This document shows positions 61,566 through 64,000 of a stretch of 64,000 nucleotides of DNA, one piece after another (the stretch's first letter is position 1; each line of letters opens with the position of its first letter). This stretch comes from an uncultured Dialister sp. GTDB taxonomy: Bacteria > Bacillota > Negativicutes > Veillonellales > Dialisteraceae. A program made the position numbers and the translations under genes. Below the pieces are notes generated by a model that saw only the letters and a program-made list of their open reading frames with translations, ran no database searches and was not told where the DNA came from. Location: NCBI GenBank assembly GCA_900543165.1, contig UQQQ01000002.1:62001-126000 (forward strand), written 5' to 3'.

Positions 61566-62726
61566 ATGAAAGAAATCGCTGTATTGGGCAGTACGGGTTC
61601 CATCGGAACCCAGACGATGGACGTGATCCGGCTCCATTCGGATCTTTTTCATGCGTCCGTCATCGCGGCGCATAAAAGCATCGACAAATTACGTGAACAG
61701 GCCGCTGAATTTCATCCCCACGCCATCGTCATCACTGATGAGGAAGCGGGGAAGAAATTTTTGGAAACCTATGACGGTGATGCGGATGTGATGATCGGTG
61801 AGGCAGCTCTTTCTGAGGTCGTGAAGCGTGACGATGTCGACCTTGTCCTTGTAGCGGTCGTCGGCATCACAGGGCTTCTTCCGACGCTGGAAGCGATTCG
61901 CGCGGGGAAGGAGCTGGCTCTTGCAAACAAAGAGACGCTGGTTGCTGGCGGCGCGCTTGTTCTCGAAGAAGCGAAGAAGCATCATACGCTGATCCGTCCT
62001 GTGGACAGCGAGCATTCCGCCATTTTCCAGAGTATGATCGGGCAGGATCAGAAAGGCATCCATAAAATCCTTCTCACGGCTTCCGGAGGTCCTTTCCGCG
62101 GCAGGACGAAGGAAGAGCTCGCGCAGGTGACGGTCGCGGATGCCATGAAGCACCCGACATGGAACATGGGGATGAAAGTGACGCTCGACTCCGCGACCAT
62201 GTTCAATAAAGGGCTCGAAGTCATAGAGGCGCACTGGCTCTTTGGCGTGGACTATCAGGATATTGAAGTCATTGTCCAGCCGCAGAGCCTGATCCACTCG
62301 ATGGTCGAGTATGTTGATGGCACCATCATGGCACAGATCGGTCTGCCAGATATGCGCCTGCCGATCCAGTTCGCCCTGACATATCCGGACCGCCTGCCTT
62401 CTCCGTCTCATGCATTCGTGGACTGGAGTGAAATCGCACAGATCCTGATCGCAAAGCCTGATCTGAAAGTTTTCCGTTCGCTGAAGCTGGCTTACGAAGC
62501 GGGAGAAATGGGGGGAGACGGCGGTGTCGCTTTCAATGCATCCAATGAAGAAGCCATTCGCGCCTTCATTGCCGGTAAGATTTCCTTCCTTTCCATCTTT
62601 GATGTGGTGGAAGATACCCTCTCGCACTGGAGCGCAGAGCCTGTCGTTTCCTATGAAAGCGTACTCTCATCGGACCGCAAAGCGCGCGCGCTGGCGGATG
62701 CATTCATTTCGAGGAAATGCCTATGA
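61566..62726 (+). CDS. dxr: 1-deoxy-D-xylulose-5-phosphate reductoisomerase
   Basis: A 386-residue enzyme for the second step of the MEP isoprenoid pathway. NADPH motif GSTGSIGTQT, LANKETLVAGG, the metal/substrate segment PVDSEHSAIFQ, SGGPFRGRTKEEL, and PTWNMGMKVTLDSATMFNKG are present. Start ATG 61566 follows AAAGGAG. Stop overlaps rseP by 4 bp. Supplies prenyl precursors for UppS just upstream. Confidence 0.96.
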   Translation: MKEIAVLGSTGSIGTQTMDVIRLHSDLFHASVIAAHKSIDKLREQAAEFHPHAIVITDEEAGKKFLETYDGDADVMIGEAALSEVVKRDDVDLVLVAVVGITGLLPTLEAIRAGKELALANKETLVAGGALVLEEAKKHHTLIRPVDSEHSAIFQSMIGQDQKGIHKILLTASGGPFRGRTKEELAQVTVADAMKHPTWNMGMKVTLDSATMFNKGLEVIEAHWLFGVDYQDIEVIVQPQSLIHSMVEYVDGTIMAQIGLPDMRLPIQFALTYPDRLPSPSHAFVDWSEIAQILIAKPDLKVFRSLKLAYEAGEMGGDGGVAFNASNEEAIRAFIAGKISFLSIFDVVEDTLSHWSAEPVVSYESVLSSDRKARALADAFISRKCL

Positions 62727-63745
62727 TTTTATCGATACTGGCTCCGATCTTTGTCTTTGCCGTCGTTGTCATCGTCCATGAGGGCGGACACTTCCTCATG
62801 GCGAAGTGGACGGGGATGAAGGTCATCGAGTTTGCAGTCGGTTTCGGCCCTGTGATCGTTTCGAAGAAATGGGGAGAGACGCTCTATTCCCTTCGTCTCA
62901 TCCCGCTGGGAGGCTTCAATAAGATTGCCGGCATGGATGATCAGAATAAGGATGATCCACGCGCCTTCAACCAGCGGCCGACATGGGCGAAGCTGCTTGT
63001 CATCGTGGGTGGCGCGCTCTTCAATGTGCTTCTTGCCCTTCTGATCTTTATTTCCGCTTTCAAGATCGAGGGTTATAATACGTTCCCGAACCTGCCGAGG
63101 GTCGGCACCGTACTCGTCGGAAGCTCGGCGGAGAAGCAGCATCTTTCGCCCGGAGATACCATCCTTTCTATTGATGGGAAGGCTATGGTGAAATGGACGG
63201 ATATCGGAGAAGCCCTGAAAGAGAAGGGAAATCGGGTGGTTTCCATGGAAATCGACCACGAGGGTACGATGAGACAGGTGACGATCATCCCCGAGGTGCA
63301 GCCCGATGGTCGTGCCATCATGGGGATCACGCCTTATGTGGAACATCACGAAACCACGATGACAGAAGCCATTGCCATGGGGTTGGGACGCGCCGCCGAT
63401 CTGCTGCATATGATGACGGCGGGGCTTTATGATATGGTAACGGGCAAGGGGCGTGCGGAAGTATCCGGTCCGATCGGAATCGCGCGCATGTCAGGGGAGG
63501 TTGCATCTTACGGGGTGATGCCGCTTTTCATGTTCATCGCTCTTCTCAGTCTGAATCTGGGTCTTCTCAATATCCTTCCCGTCCCGCTTCTCGATGGCGG
63601 ACATCTGATCCTTATTCTCTTAGAGGCTATTCTCGGGCGGCAGCTGCCGGAGAAAGCGCTGATCTATATACAGTCGGTCGGGATTGCCATTCTGGGTGCA
63701 ATTTTCTTCTATGCACTCTTCCATGATATCAGCGCGCTGATGTAA
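62723..63745 (+). CDS. rseP: Site-2 intramembrane zinc metalloprotease (RseP/RasP)
   Basis: A 340-residue membrane protease. HEGGH in the first membrane segment (residues 20-24) provides two Zn ligands; the third is in LDGGH near the C-terminus. A PDZ domain (about 110-190) is inserted between (VLVGSSAEKQHLSPGDTILS). Members cleave anti-sigma factors and remnant signal peptides. ATG 62723 is preferred, 8 bp after GAGG and overlapping the dxr stop; ATG 62717 is too close to the site. Confidence 0.94.
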   Translation: MILSILAPIFVFAVVVIVHEGGHFLMAKWTGMKVIEFAVGFGPVIVSKKWGETLYSLRLIPLGGFNKIAGMDDQNKDDPRAFNQRPTWAKLLVIVGGALFNVLLALLIFISAFKIEGYNTFPNLPRVGTVLVGSSAEKQHLSPGDTILSIDGKAMVKWTDIGEALKEKGNRVVSMEIDHEGTMRQVTIIPEVQPDGRAIMGITPYVEHHETTMTEAIAMGLGRAADLLHMMTAGLYDMVTGKGRAEVSGPIGIARMSGEVASYGVMPLFMFIALLSLNLGLLNILPVPLLDGGHLILILLEAILGRQLPEKALIYIQSVGIAILGAIFFYALFHDISALM

Positions 63746-64000
63746 AAAACGGATTCAGGGTTCGCCCGTGGGTCGTGCCGCCTCTTGAAATCTTTGCTCG
63801 AATGAGGAATAAAGGTGGCGGCTTCGGCGAGATCGATGGCTAGGTTGCAGCTGTCTGGCACTCGTCTCGCATACGACGTTTTTCTCCGCTCAGAATGACG
63901 AAATGCGCCGCACTATCCCCGTTGAACCTTTTTGAATCTACAGAACCCGATGAAACCTATTTCTTACATAATCAAGGGGCAGCACGCCCCAAGGGCTAAT
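63746..64000. other. Intergenic repeat mosaic at the window end
   Basis: R2 head (GGGTTCGCCCGTGGG, TCGAATGAGGAATAAAGG), a segment shared with 457-525 (ATACGACGTTTTTCTCCGCT then CAGAATGACGAAATGCGCCG, about 63872-63911), GAACC units, and a reverse R2 head (CACGCCCCAAGGGCTAAT) at the last bases. No gene. Confidence 0.55.

Overview
The window reads as a chromosomal segment of an anaerobic Firmicute, most likely one of the Negativicutes (Dialister / Megasphaera / Allisonella type). This rests on inference from gene content: Firmicute markers (RbgA, the IreB-RuvX-DUF1292 trio after alaS, FabK, MutS2, TrmK, a clostridial-type thymidylate kinase), an OadA-like carboxyltransferase, and strong cobamide/siroheme traits. 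No rRNA or lineage-specific marker is present, so the genus is not fixed. Almost every gene is on the + strand; only fabK is on the - strand.

Layout. 0.7-2.0 kb: OadA/5S-type carboxyltransferase. 2.7-3.7 kb: fabK (-). 4.4-8.9 kb: glycolysis (gap-pgk-tpiA, eno). 9.3-12.5 kb: glmU, prs-pth. 12.9-15.6 kb: tmk, rbgA, rnhB. 15.7-23.1 kb: a CsoR-type regulator, then a tetrapyrrole cluster (sirC-like, hemA, hemC, fused cobA-hemD, hemB, hemL) running from glutamyl-tRNA to uroporphyrinogen III and precorrin-2. 23.3-29.1 kb: metallophosphoesterase lipoprotein, pcrA, BtuCD-like ABC transporter without a binding protein. 29.5-33.3 kb: alaS, ireB, ruvX, DUF1292. 33.5-39.0 kb: PduO-type adenosyltransferase, U32 protein, mutS2. 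39.3-41.3 kb: xpt and a nucleobase permease broken by three frameshifts. 41.6-44.6 kb: an unknown protein and a FakB-FakA pair. 44.7-46.4 kb: a cobalamin riboswitch with its own promoter and terminator, controlling a small exported protein and a TIM-barrel protein that may be a CbiR-like cobamide-remodelling enzyme. 46.6-48.8 kb: ahpC with a domain-permuted AhpF. 49.2-52.6 kb: leuS, exported protein. 52.6-55.7 kb: possible structured RNA, tRNA-Met, trmK, Nif3-like gene, RNase P RNA. 56.1-63.7 kb: the conserved rpsB-tsf-pyrH-frr-uppS-cdsA-dxr-rseP series.

The genes converge on cobamides in several places (precorrin-2 supply, BtuCD-like uptake, adenosyltransferase, riboswitch-controlled CbiR-like protein), which would suit a gut or oral anaerobe that makes or salvages corrinoids for carboxyl and methylmalonyl metabolism. 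This is inference.

The least explained part is the intergenic DNA. Most larger spacers are mosaics of a few recurring modules. One is a 163-164 bp element with near-perfect 21-bp inverted ends (three full copies, plus short and half copies). Another is a G+C-rich block containing a GAGTATAAATA motif. A third is a tail of AGTCACC-like units followed by CTAATCC units. A fourth is a block carrying CGAGCGAAGCGAG. In two places the end of the inverted-repeat element forms the stop codon of a gene.
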